Shown here one piece after another: positions 26,419-35,006 of a stretch of DNA of 64,000 bases. The notes below the pieces were generated by a model. It had not been told where the DNA came from. It was given only the letters and a program-made list of their open reading frames with translations, and made no database searches. The position numbers and the translations under genes are program-made. The DNA is from Pseudofrancisella aestuarii. Its GTDB lineage: Bacteria; Pseudomonadota; Gammaproteobacteria; Francisellales; Francisellaceae. The DNA is taken from assembly GCF_003574475.2 (NCBI RefSeq), contig NZ_QLIS02000002.1:310001-374000 (forward strand), in the 5' to 3' direction. The number at the start of each line of letters is the position of its first letter. The stretch's first letter is position 1.

Positions 26419-27648
26419 TTAATTTATATTTTTTAGACTATTTTCCTTTGTTATAAAAAAGTAAGAAGTTGTACCAACAAGACAAATTATAGCACTTATT
26501 ACAAAAACTAAATTAAAATTATTGTTGGTATGTACTAAAATAACACCTGTAACTAAAGGGGCTAGTGCCCCCCCTGTAAAATTAGCAAAATTCTGAATTC
26601 CTCCAATTAGTCCTACAGAGTTCTTACAAGACATATCAGCAACTAAGGCCCACGTTGGAGATATTCTCAATCCTAATGCAAAAACACTAATACTAATTAA
26701 TGTTATAATTAAATATATATTTTGTATAAATGGTATTAAAAGCATAGATAAACCGGCAATTATACATCCTAATATTATTGGAAAAAGTCGAGCCTTTATA
26801 GGACACATTTTTTTCTTTATAAGAAGATCTGATAAGATTCCGCCAAGCATTACAGATAATAAAGAGAGCATAAAGGATGCAGATGTAGCTATGCCCATCT
26901 CTGATAAATTGAGTTCTTTTGCAGTTATAAAGTAGTATGGTAGCCAAGTTAAAAATAGCCAATATGCATAAGATGAACTAAAGTTCCCTAAACATAATAA
27001 TTTCACATTTTTATTAGAAAAAGCCTGTTTTAGCCTTATTGGGTTTGAGCTCTTTATTTGTTTTTTATGATTATTTATATTTGTAAATCTTTTATTTATC
27101 TTATACCAAATAAAAGCGATTAATATACCTAATGATCCTAATAATATAAACATGCCTCTCCAACCAGTAAAAAGTATAAGAGCGACTATTGAGACTGGCG
27201 CTATGACAGTTGCAACTCTGGGACCAAGATTTACGATTGATGACATTAATCCTCGTTTCTTAGTAGGAAAATGTTGTTGTATTATTTTTGTAGCTATAAT
27301 AAAAAAAGGAGCTTCAGCTGCACCTAGTAGTAGCCGAGTAGCAAGTATAGAGTAAAATCCAATAGTTAATCCTCCAAGTATGCAAGCAAAAGACCATAAA
27401 ATCATGCTTATAATCATTATTTTATGTACATTATATCTATCAACCAAATATCCAGCAGGAAGGCTTATTATGGCATAAGGCCACATAAAAGCAGATAGAA
27501 GAATACCCATCTCTGCAGGAGAGATATTAAAAGCTAGTGAAATTTCTGTGTTTGCTATACTAAGAGTTGAGCGGTCAAGATAGTTTAATAATGCTATTAT
27601 AAAAAGTAGGCAAATTATTATTGAGTGGAAATATTTTCTTTTTATCAT
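26419..27648 (-). CDS. MFS transporter of the anion:cation symporter (ACS) type
   Basis: A 409-aa permease with twelve predicted helices. NYLDRSTLSIANTEIS at residues 22-37 is the ACS-family signature shared by GudP, ExuT and NarK-distant relatives that import organic acids such as hexuronates and tartrate. The loop after helix 2, PAGYLVDRYNVHK, is the MFS conserved G-x-x-x-D-R motif. Substrate not deducible. It is 4 bases downstream of metG, yet an operonic link with a tRNA synthetase is likely to be positional only. Confidence 0.8.
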   Translation of the reverse strand: MIKRKYFHSIIICLLFIIALLNYLDRSTLSIANTEISLAFNISPAEMGILLSAFMWPYAIISLPAGYLVDRYNVHKIMIISMILWSFACILGGLTIGFYSILATRLLLGAAEAPFFIIATKIIQQHFPTKKRGLMSSIVNLGPRVATVIAPVSIVALILFTGWRGMFILLGSLGILIAFIWYKINKRFTNINNHKKQIKSSNPIRLKQAFSNKNVKLLCLGNFSSSYAYWLFLTWLPYYFITAKELNLSEMGIATSASFMLSLLSVMLGGILSDLLIKKKMCPIKARLFPIILGCIIAGLSMLLIPFIQNIYLIITLISISVFALGLRISPTWALVADMSCKNSVGLIGGIQNFANFTGGALAPLVTGVILVHTNNNFNLVFVISAIICLVGTTSYFFITKENSLKNIN

Positions 27649-27652
27649 TAGT

Positions 27653-29686
27653 TTATTTGACCCTCATACCTGGTTGAGCTCCTTCATGTGGCTCTAGGAT
27701 ATAAATTCCTTTATTATCACTATCACTAGCTGCTAATACCATTCCTTCAGATAATCCAAACTTCATTTTTCTAGGAGCTAAGTTAGCTACCATAACAGTA
27801 TGTTTACCAATAAGATCTTCTGGAGAATAAGCAGATTTTATGCCAGCAAAAACTTGTCTTTTGATGCCTCCGATATCCAGTAATAATCTAAGCAATTTAT
27901 CAGCACCTTCAACATGATTTGCTTCTACTATTTTAGCCACTCTGAGATCAATCTTCATAAAATCATCAATATTACATTCAGGAACTAAATCCAGTTTAGA
28001 TTCTTTTATTTCTGATTTTTGAGGTTGTTCTTCAGCTAACATTTGTTTTGTTTCCTCTATGATTTGATCAACTTTTTCTCTTTCAATACGATTTGCTAAA
28101 GGTTTGAATTTATTTATTTTATGATTTATTAAGAAATTTGGAGCTTGACTCCAGTCACTTATATTCAAATTTAGAAATTCTTCGGCATTAGAGGCTATGC
28201 TTGGGACTATAGGTTTTAAATATGCTATTAAGACTTTAAACATATTTATACCTTGTGAGCATACTTGATGAACTTTTTGTTCTTGTCCTTCCTCTTTAGC
28301 CAATTGCCATGGTTTATGGAAATCTATAAATTGATTAGCTTTATCTGCTAGAGCCATTATTAATCTTACAGCATTTGCAAATTCTCTTTTTTCAAATGCC
28401 TCAGTTATAGCTGAGTGAGAATTCTTAAATTCTTTTTCTAATTCTTTGTCAAAAATTTCACTTGATAATGTAGCATCAAATTTTTTACATATAAAACCAG
28501 CACAACGGCTAGCAATATTAACAACTTTTCCAACAATATCTGAATTGGATTTAGTTATAAACTCTTCAAGGTTTAAGTCGATATCATCAGTTCTAGCAGT
28601 TAGCCTAGAAGCAAAATAATACCTTAAGTAAACAGGATCTATATTATTTAAATAAGTTCTAGCTTGTATAAATGTACCTCTAGATTTAGACATTTTTTTA
28701 CCATTAACAGTTAAAAACCCATTAGCAAAAATACTAGTAGGAGTTTTGTAACCAGAAGCTTCTAAGATTGCAGGCCAAAATAAAGCATGGAAATATATAA
28801 TGTCTTTACCTATAAAATGATAAAGTTCAGTTAGTTCTTGAGAATCTGCTGACCAGTACTCTTTATAATCTTTTCCTACTTTATTGCAGTAGTTTTTATA
28901 ACTAGCAATATAGCCCATAGGAGCATCTAACCATACGTAGAAAAACTTTTTGCCATCAGTGTTTGGTATTGCAAAACCGAAATATGGCTCATCACGAGAA
29001 ATGTCCCAACTTTGTAAGCCTTGCTCAAACCATTCTTTAAGCTTGTTTGCAACTTCAGGTTGGAGATTTTTATTATTATCTATCCAGCTAGCTATTTCAT
29101 TCTGTAAATCAGGTAACTTAAAGAAAAAGTGTTGAGAACTTTTTTGGATAGGAGTTTTACCTGAAACTACTGACTTAGGGTTTATAAGTTCTGTTGGATC
29201 ATAAGTTGCTCCGCAAACTTCACAACTATCGCCATACTGATCTTCAGCTTTACATTTTGGACAAGTACCTTTTACAAACCTATCAGGTAGAAACATTTTA
29301 GCCTCTTCATCATAGGCTTGAGCTATATCTTTAGTTTCAATAAGACCTTTAGCAAAAAGTTTATTGTAGATGTCCTCTACAATCTCTCTATTTTCTTCGC
29401 TATGAGTTGAATGATAATTATCAAAGTTAATTCCAAAATCTTGAAAATCTTTCAAGTGACTAGCAGACATTTCTTCTACTAATTCCTCTGGAGATATGCC
29501 AAGATTTTTAGCTTTTAGCATGATAGGAGTGCCATGCGTATCGCTACCACAAACAAAAGTACATTCATTACCTCTTAATTTCTGGAATCTTACCCAGATA
29601 TCTGACTGAATATAGCCAAGCATATGCCCTAAATGAAGATGGCCATTAGCATAAGGTAGAGCATTTGTAACTAATATTTTTCTCAT
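27653..29686 (-). CDS. metG: Methionyl-tRNA synthetase
   Basis: Class I synthetase charging initiator and elongator tRNA-Met. HLGH is at 18-21 and KMSKS at 331-335. Four zinc-binding Cys are in CPKC...CEVC, as in the MetG1/E. coli type. The anticodon-binding helical domain follows, and the last 110 residues form an appended tRNA-binding (EMAP/Trbp111-like) domain with [21 protein letters not shown]. The 677-aa length equals that of E. coli MetG. It is divergent from tatD, its common neighbour in many genomes. Confidence 0.97.
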   Translation of the reverse strand: MRKILVTNALPYANGHLHLGHMLGYIQSDIWVRFQKLRGNECTFVCGSDTHGTPIMLKAKNLGISPEELVEEMSASHLKDFQDFGINFDNYHSTHSEENREIVEDIYNKLFAKGLIETKDIAQAYDEEAKMFLPDRFVKGTCPKCKAEDQYGDSCEVCGATYDPTELINPKSVVSGKTPIQKSSQHFFFKLPDLQNEIASWIDNNKNLQPEVANKLKEWFEQGLQSWDISRDEPYFGFAIPNTDGKKFFYVWLDAPMGYIASYKNYCNKVGKDYKEYWSADSQELTELYHFIGKDIIYFHALFWPAILEASGYKTPTSIFANGFLTVNGKKMSKSRGTFIQARTYLNNIDPVYLRYYFASRLTARTDDIDLNLEEFITKSNSDIVGKVVNIASRCAGFICKKFDATLSSEIFDKELEKEFKNSHSAITEAFEKREFANAVRLIMALADKANQFIDFHKPWQLAKEEGQEQKVHQVCSQGINMFKVLIAYLKPIVPSIASNAEEFLNLNISDWSQAPNFLINHKINKFKPLANRIEREKVDQIIEETKQMLAEEQPQKSEIKESKLDLVPECNIDDFMKIDLRVAKIVEANHVEGADKLLRLLLDIGGIKRQVFAGIKSAYSPEDLIGKHTVMVANLAPRKMKFGLSEGMVLAASDSDNKGIYILEPHEGAQPGMRVK

Positions 29687-29828
29687 AATTATATATTTTG
29701 TGAGTTTTAAGAAGTCTAATTAGTAAATAATTATAAAGACTTTTTAATTGGTTTTGTATTTTAAGTTTAAAAGAAGTAATAATTTAATTATTCTTACAGG
29801 ATATATAAAAAGAAAAGAGAGTGATTTT

Positions 29829-30596
29829 ATGATAATAGATTCACACTGCCACCTAAATTATTTGAAGCTAGAAGATACTAGTCTTGATAATGTAATTAGA
29901 AATGCTAAAAGTGTTGGCGTAGATAAGGTTGTATCAATTTCTTGTGCTTGGTATGAGATAGCAGATATCCAAGGTATTGCTGAAAAGTTTGAAGATGTGT
30001 TTTTCTCTGTTGGCGTACATCCTAGTGAATTGGATACATATCAGCCTAGTGTGGAAGACATTATTAGTATGTCTCAACATCATAAATGTGTAGCTATAGG
30101 AGAAACTGGCCTAGACTTTTACTATAACGATATGAGTACAAGAGATAAACAAATATTAAAATTTGTAAATCATATTCAAGCAGGTATAGAGACAAAGAAA
30201 CCTGTGATAGTTCACACTAGAGCAGCAAAAGAAGACACGCTAAATATTTTAAAGTCTGAAAATATAGAAAAATGTGGTGGTATATTGCATTGTTTTACAG
30301 AGGATTATGATATGGCAAAACGAGCTGTTGATATGGGTATGTATATTTCTTTTTCAGGGATATTAACTTTTAAAAATGCAAAAGATATTCAAGAAGTGGC
30401 TAAAAAGTTACCATTAGATAGAATTTTAATAGAAACAGATGCACCATATTTAACACCTATGCCATTTCGAGGTAAACCTAACTATCCGGAATATGTAAGG
30501 TATGTGGCAGAATTTTTAGCTAACTTAAGAAATGAGTCTTTAGAAATGATTCATCAACAGACTTATAAAAATACATGTGATGTATTTAGAATATAA
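29829..30596 (+). CDS. tatD: TatD-family metal-dependent DNase
   Basis: A 255-aa TIM-barrel hydrolase of the TatD/YcfH group. Metal-binding residues are in IDSHCHLNYL (3-12), ETGLDFYY (about 91), IVHTRAA, HCFTED and ETDAPYLTP (about 205). The annotated start is the ATG at 29829 with AGAGAGTG upstream; the open frame extending to 29748 has no family character. Genes of this YcfH type often lie next to metG, as here. The next gene starts 3 bases after the stop. Confidence 0.93.
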   Translation: MIIDSHCHLNYLKLEDTSLDNVIRNAKSVGVDKVVSISCAWYEIADIQGIAEKFEDVFFSVGVHPSELDTYQPSVEDIISMSQHHKCVAIGETGLDFYYNDMSTRDKQILKFVNHIQAGIETKKPVIVHTRAAKEDTLNILKSENIEKCGGILHCFTEDYDMAKRAVDMGMYISFSGILTFKNAKDIQEVAKKLPLDRILIETDAPYLTPMPFRGKPNYPEYVRYVAEFLANLRNESLEMIHQQTYKNTCDVFRI

Positions 30597-30599
30597 TTT

Positions 30600-30989
30600 A
30601 TGAGCTTTAGAAAACAATATCATTTTAGAAAATCAGAAAATGGCGATTTGTTAGTTTGGGATGTTTTACAATTAATTGAAAAAGCAAAAGGTCTGACTCC
30701 AAAATTAATATCTATATCCTTAATCAAAGAGATTGATGAAAATTATTGGTATGAAATTGGTGATAGTGAGCCCACTTGTGCTAGTTTAATTGAGCATATT
30801 AAATTAATTAATGATGCTAATTTAGACTACCCAATTATTCTAAGTAAAGATGGTAGAGTGATGGATGGAATGCATAGAGTTTGTAAAGCTATTATTTTAG
30901 GAGAAAAAGAGATAGAAGTTCTTCAGTTTGAAGAAGATATTCCACCAGACTATATTAATATTGATATTAATGAACTTCAGTATGACTAA
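30600..30989 (+). CDS. ParB/Srx-fold-like small protein
   Basis: A 129-aa protein with the segment YPIILSKDGRVMDGMHRVCKAIILG (about 80-104). This matches the N-terminal domain fold of ParB and sulfiredoxin, where a (D/N)GxHR-type motif binds a nucleotide. No helix-turn-helix or other DNA-binding domain follows, so it is not a partition protein. Similar stand-alone proteins ending in PPDYxN occur in other gammaproteobacteria, to my knowledge without known function. It begins 3 bases after tatD and ends 2 bases before the cupin gene, which argues for co-translation. Confidence 0.7.
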   Translation: MSFRKQYHFRKSENGDLLVWDVLQLIEKAKGLTPKLISISLIKEIDENYWYEIGDSEPTCASLIEHIKLINDANLDYPIILSKDGRVMDGMHRVCKAIILGEKEIEVLQFEEDIPPDYINIDINELQYD

Positions 30990-30991
30990 TT

Positions 30992-31303
30992 ATGAGTAAA
31001 AATATATTTGAAATAGGTTGTGGTAATTCAGATGAAGAGATATTTATAGATCTTTTTAAGAAAGAGGGTGTACATATTGAGAAAATAATATCTTATGGCC
31101 AAGTTACGCCAAAAGATAATCCATATATTCAAGATCATGATGAGTGGGTTTTAGTTTTAAGTGGCAAAGCTAAATTAAAGTTAGAAAATAAAGAATATAC
31201 TCTAGAGACAGGAGAATATTTATTTATACCTAAAGATGAGAAGCATTGGGTTACATATACAGAATGTCCAACAATTTGGCTAGCTATACATTTATTAAAA
31301 TGA
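30992..31303 (+). CDS. Small cupin-domain protein
   Basis: A 103-aa single-domain cupin. DHDEWVLVLSGKAKLKLE (about 48-65) and LETGEYLFIPKDEKHWV (about 70-86) are the two cupin motifs. The usual metal ligands are partly present (His49, Glu51, His84). Such DEWVxVLxG cupins bind metal and have mixed or unknown roles. It follows the ParB-like gene by 2 bases, so tatD, the ParB-like gene and the cupin probably form one transcript. Confidence 0.82.
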   Translation: MSKNIFEIGCGNSDEEIFIDLFKKEGVHIEKIISYGQVTPKDNPYIQDHDEWVLVLSGKAKLKLENKEYTLETGEYLFIPKDEKHWVTYTECPTIWLAIHLLK

Positions 31304-31382
31304 TTAATGGTATAAATATTTTCTATTTAAGCTAAATATTCTTATGTATCATTAGATTGATATTTATTAAATATTTTACAAA

Positions 31383-32153
31383 ATGGTTGAATTTTTTTCT
31401 GAGCATTTCTATATTCTTTGTTTTTATCTTATCTGTATGGGCTTCTTAGCTGGGTTTATAGATGCTATAGCTGGTGGTGGAGGTCTGATAAGTCTTCCAG
31501 CTCTTAGTATAACAGGGCTGCCAATAGCACTAGTTTTAGGAACTAATAAATTTCAGAGTACAGTTGGTACATCTGTTGCTACTTATAAGTATTGGAGAAA
31601 TGGATTAATAAATTTTAAAACTGTTTTTAGAGGTCTTGTAATGGGGTTTGTGGGCACAGTTTTTGGAACATTATTAGCTATTTTTATTCATAATGAGTTT
31701 ATGAATTATATTGTCCCTGTGCTTCTTATAGCTGTATTCTTATTTTCTATTTTTAATAGGAACCTAGGTATTTCACCGGGTAAAAAAAGAATGTCAGAGT
31801 TAGCGTTTTTTAGTTTATTTGGTTTTATGCTGGGAGCGTATGATGGTTTTTTTGGCCCAGGGACAGGAAATTTCTGGGTTATAGCAATAGTTTATTTCCT
31901 TGGATACACTTTTCTGCAAGCATCAGGGTATGCAAAAATCTTAAATTTAAAAAGTAATATTTTTTCTTTATCAGTATTTTTATATTTTGGACAAGTTAGT
32001 TTTATGTTAGCTATAATCATGGCTATTGGAAATTTTGCTGGCGGTTTTATGGGTTCAAAGATGGTTATATTAAGGGGTGCTAAATTAGTAAGACCAGTTT
32101 TTATAATTGTGGTTGGAGTAAGTATATTATCCTTTTTAATTACAAAGTTTTAG
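31383..32153 (+). CDS. TSUP-family sulfite/organosulfur permease (TauE/YfcA type)
   Basis: A 256-aa inner-membrane protein with about eight helices. The two repeat halves contain GFIDAIAGGGGLISLPAL (about 21-38) and GAYDGFFGPGTGNFW (about 155-169), the signature of the TauE/SafE/YfcA family, which move sulfite, sulfoacetate or related anions. YfcA is the closest E. coli match in style. The substrate is not known. It is 79 bases from the cupin gene and probably transcribed on its own. Confidence 0.88.
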   Translation: MVEFFSEHFYILCFYLICMGFLAGFIDAIAGGGGLISLPALSITGLPIALVLGTNKFQSTVGTSVATYKYWRNGLINFKTVFRGLVMGFVGTVFGTLLAIFIHNEFMNYIVPVLLIAVFLFSIFNRNLGISPGKKRMSELAFFSLFGFMLGAYDGFFGPGTGNFWVIAIVYFLGYTFLQASGYAKILNLKSNIFSLSVFLYFGQVSFMLAIIMAIGNFAGGFMGSKMVILRGAKLVRPVFIIVVGVSILSFLITKF

Positions 32154-32265
32154 ACAAGTAAATAATAAATTTAATTCATACAACTATAATAATATTTCAT
32201 AGAGTTTCATCATATTCTTATAAAATAAGATGATATAATTTCTTTATTCCTTATTTCTATTTTTG

Positions 32266-33198
32266 ATGATGAGAAAACAAAAAGCTTTAGAACTTATAAA
32301 TGTAAGTAAAATATATAAAGGTGGTTTAAAAGCTGTAGATGATATTAGTTTCATAGTGAATCAGGGGGATTTTTTTGCTCTTCTTGGTCCTAATGGCGCA
32401 GGTAAGTCAACAACTTTGGGAATGATATCGTCTTTAGTAAATAAGACTAGTGGTCAAATAAAGATATTTGGTTACGATATTGATGTTGATAGCCAAAAAG
32501 CCCGAAAGCATTTAGGAGTAATGTCTCAGGAGATTAATCTAAATATTTTTGAAACACCTCTTCAAACCCTTATCACACAGGCGGGTTTTTTTGGAGTCCC
32601 TAGAAAAGAAGCTTTGCCATATGCAGAAGAGCTTTTAAAGAAGGTTGATTTATATGATAAGCGTAATGTTCAAGTTAGGTTTTTATCAGGGGGGATGAAA
32701 CGCCGCTTAATGGTTGTAAGGGCATTAATTCATAAGCCTAAACTTTTGATTTTGGATGAGCCAACAGCAGGCGTTGATGTAGAATTAAGAAATGCATTGT
32801 GGGAAATGATTTCTGAATTTCACAAAAATGGTTTAACAGTTATTTTGACTACTCACTATTTAGAAGAAGCAGAAGCTATGTGTAATAAAATTGCGCTTAT
32901 TCATAAAGGTGTTCTTCATACTAATACTGATATGAAAACTTTTTTAAAATCAGCAGACAGACAAGTTTATGTGTTTGATCTAAAGAATGCATATTTGGGT
33001 GAGGAAATATCTCTAGAAATTGGACAAGCTAGGTTAATAGATGAATACACATTAGAAGTTGAAGTTAAAAAAGGGATACTTCTGAATGATGTATTTAATG
33101 AGCTAGTATCAAATTATAATTTAGAAATAATGGACGTTAGAACGAAAACAGCAAAATTGGAGCAACTATTTATAGATGTTGCAAGAAATAAAATTTAG
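32266..33198 (+). CDS. ABC transporter ATP-binding subunit (YadG-like)
   Basis: The ATPase half of an ABC-2 type exporter, about 310 aa. Walker A GPNGAGKST is near residues 45-53, the signature LSGGMKRR near 144, Walker B LLILDEPTAGVD near 160, and the switch His in TTHYLEEAEA. The C-terminal 90 residues form the extension found in DrrA/YadG/CcmA-type subunits. The start could be either of the adjacent ATGs at 32266 and 32269; neither has a clear ribosome site. Its partner permease starts 8 bases downstream. Cargo not known. Confidence 0.88.
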   Translation: MMRKQKALELINVSKIYKGGLKAVDDISFIVNQGDFFALLGPNGAGKSTTLGMISSLVNKTSGQIKIFGYDIDVDSQKARKHLGVMSQEINLNIFETPLQTLITQAGFFGVPRKEALPYAEELLKKVDLYDKRNVQVRFLSGGMKRRLMVVRALIHKPKLLILDEPTAGVDVELRNALWEMISEFHKNGLTVILTTHYLEEAEAMCNKIALIHKGVLHTNTDMKTFLKSADRQVYVFDLKNAYLGEEISLEIGQARLIDEYTLEVEVKKGILLNDVFNELVSNYNLEIMDVRTKTAKLEQLFIDVARNKI

Positions 33199-33206
33199 GT
33201 GATTTT

Positions 33207-33989
33207 ATGACATTTAAAGACTATTGGGTAATGTATATTACTATTTTAAATAGAGAAATTGTGAGGATATTTAGGATATGGCCTCAGACTTTGCTTCCCT
33301 CTGTTATTACATTGACTTTATATTTTTTAATTTTTGGGAAAGTTGTTGGTTCTAAAATTGGAGATATGGCAAATGGAGTCACTTATATGCAATATATAAC
33401 TCCAGGACTTATAATTATGTCAGTTATTCAAAACTCCTATGGTAATGTTGTAAGCTCATTTTTTGGCATTAGATTTAGTAGATCTATAGAGGAATTGCTG
33501 GTTTCTCCAGTTAATAATCATATTATAATTCTGGGATATATTTCAGGTGGTATATTTAGAGGCTTCACAGTCGGTATTTTTGTGAGTATAGTTGCATTTA
33601 TATTTGGTGGTTTTACCAGTGATATTCAGAATATTTTCCTTATTCTATTTGGCTTTGTTTTTTGTGGGGCGCTATTTTCATTGGGTGGGCTATTGAATGC
33701 TATATTTTCACAAAAATTTGATGATACAACTATCTTCCCAACTTTTGTTCTGACACCACTTATATATTTAGGTGGAGTATTTTACAACATTAATAGTTTA
33801 ACAGGAATATGGCATTATATATCACTTTGTAATCCATTGTTTTATATTGTTGATTTTGTGAGATATGGTTTTATAGGACAATCAAGTGTTAATCCATATG
33901 TGGCTTTTTCAGCAATAATAATCTTCACCTTTTTATTATATTATCTTGCTTGGTATCTTTTAAGTAGAGGGATCAGGCTGAAACCATAG
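33207..33989 (+). CDS. ABC-2 type permease subunit (YadH-like)
   Basis: A 260-aa membrane protein with six helices, the partner of the preceding ATPase. The ABC-2 features are present: an amphipathic N-terminus (NREIVRIFRIWPQTLLPS), the YITPGLIIMSVIQNSYGNV loop, RSIEELLVSPV, and PLIYLGGVFYN in the fourth to fifth helix region. The pair resembles E. coli YadG-YadH, whose function is unsettled. GTGATTTTATG shows the start with only a weak ribosome site. Confidence 0.88.
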   Translation: MTFKDYWVMYITILNREIVRIFRIWPQTLLPSVITLTLYFLIFGKVVGSKIGDMANGVTYMQYITPGLIIMSVIQNSYGNVVSSFFGIRFSRSIEELLVSPVNNHIIILGYISGGIFRGFTVGIFVSIVAFIFGGFTSDIQNIFLILFGFVFCGALFSLGGLLNAIFSQKFDDTTIFPTFVLTPLIYLGGVFYNINSLTGIWHYISLCNPLFYIVDFVRYGFIGQSSVNPYVAFSAIIIFTFLLYYLAWYLLSRGIRLKP

Positions 33990-34004
33990 AGATATAACGG
34001 ATAT

Positions 34005-34862
34005 CTATTTATTCTTTATAAGAATTTTCTTTCCTAGATAGACAGATAATATTATTGTAAACATTCCTACTAGTTGTTGTAGAGAGAAGGTTTCCCTAAA
34101 TAAAATATAGCCGTAAAGTAAAGCAAAAATTGGACCAATTAATAGAACTAGCGAACTTAAAGATAATGAAATATGCTTGATTCTGCTAATATAAAGTATA
34201 TTGCCTAGAAGATGTCCAAATAGGGCAATTGCAACTAAGACTAATACACCACTTAATGTCGTTGGAAATATCTGCTCTTTAAGTACTATTGCGAGAGCAA
34301 ATAAAATAATAGAACCACTTAATGAAGCTATAAACATCATTCTAAAAGTAGAGCAAGTATTTCTTAATTCTTTAGATAGGATTATAAAAAGTGAATAAAA
34401 TACTGCTGAAATAATAGCTAGCCAGTTTCCTAGAATATGTTCTGAACTAAGTCCTGCCTGACTCATTAATAATAAAAGTCCTGCAAAAGCAATTAAAAGA
34501 ACTAGATAATATTTTAAAGGAACTTTCTCTTTAAAAAAAATAATAGCAACGAAGGTGGTCATAAAAGGGCATAAATTTGTTAAAAGACTAGCCTCTGCAA
34601 TAGAGGTGTACATCAAAGATATACTATAAAATGCAAGATCTAATCCTAAGAAGAAACCAGTTAAGATGGCAATATTAAAAGATTTCTTTGATAATTTATC
34701 TTCATTTTTAGAAATTGATAGGAATGAATAAAGGAAAATGCAAGGAAGTAGTAATCTATAACCAAAGCTTGCAATAGGGCCAATTTCAGAATATCGAACC
34801 AATACAGAAGCAATAATAAGATTTGAAAGAGCAAATATTATTATAAAAAAATTTCTATCCAT
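34005..34862 (-). CDS. EamA/DMT-family transporter
   Basis: A ten-helix drug/metabolite transporter of 285 aa with two EamA repeats (about 1-140 and 150-285). Typical segments are SEIGPIASFGYRLLLP, EASLLTNLCPFMTTFVAIIFFKEKV, and in the second half SSLVLLIGPIFALLYGYILFRE. I chose the Met corresponding to 34862, because GGAG sits about 5 bases before it; the frame is open eight codons further upstream to 34886. Substrate not known. It is convergent with the ABC permease gene. Confidence 0.85.
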   Translation of the reverse strand: MDRNFFIIIFALSNLIIASVLVRYSEIGPIASFGYRLLLPCIFLYSFLSISKNEDKLSKKSFNIAILTGFFLGLDLAFYSISLMYTSIAEASLLTNLCPFMTTFVAIIFFKEKVPLKYYLVLLIAFAGLLLLMSQAGLSSEHILGNWLAIISAVFYSLFIILSKELRNTCSTFRMMFIASLSGSIILFALAIVLKEQIFPTTLSGVLVLVAIALFGHLLGNILYISRIKHISLSLSSLVLLIGPIFALLYGYILFRETFSLQQLVGMFTIILSVYLGKKILIKNK

Positions 34863-35006
34863 GCTATCTCCTAATTTATGGAGCATTAAGCAGATGATAG
34901 CATGAAATTAGCAATATTGGTTTTATAGTATGCGAAAAAAAATATATAATTTTAGAGAAGTCATTTTTTATATAAAATCAATTAGGTTTGTTAGGTAGTC
35001 ATATAA

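Noticed and set aside
26693-26962. Second open frame on the same strand as the ACS transporter
   Set aside because: It lies wholly inside the transporter in another frame, with no family features; no frameshift is needed since the transporter is full length.
29748-29828. N-terminal extension of TatD
   Set aside because: TatD proteins begin with the metal motif within the first residues, as after the ATG at 29829, which has a ribosome site.
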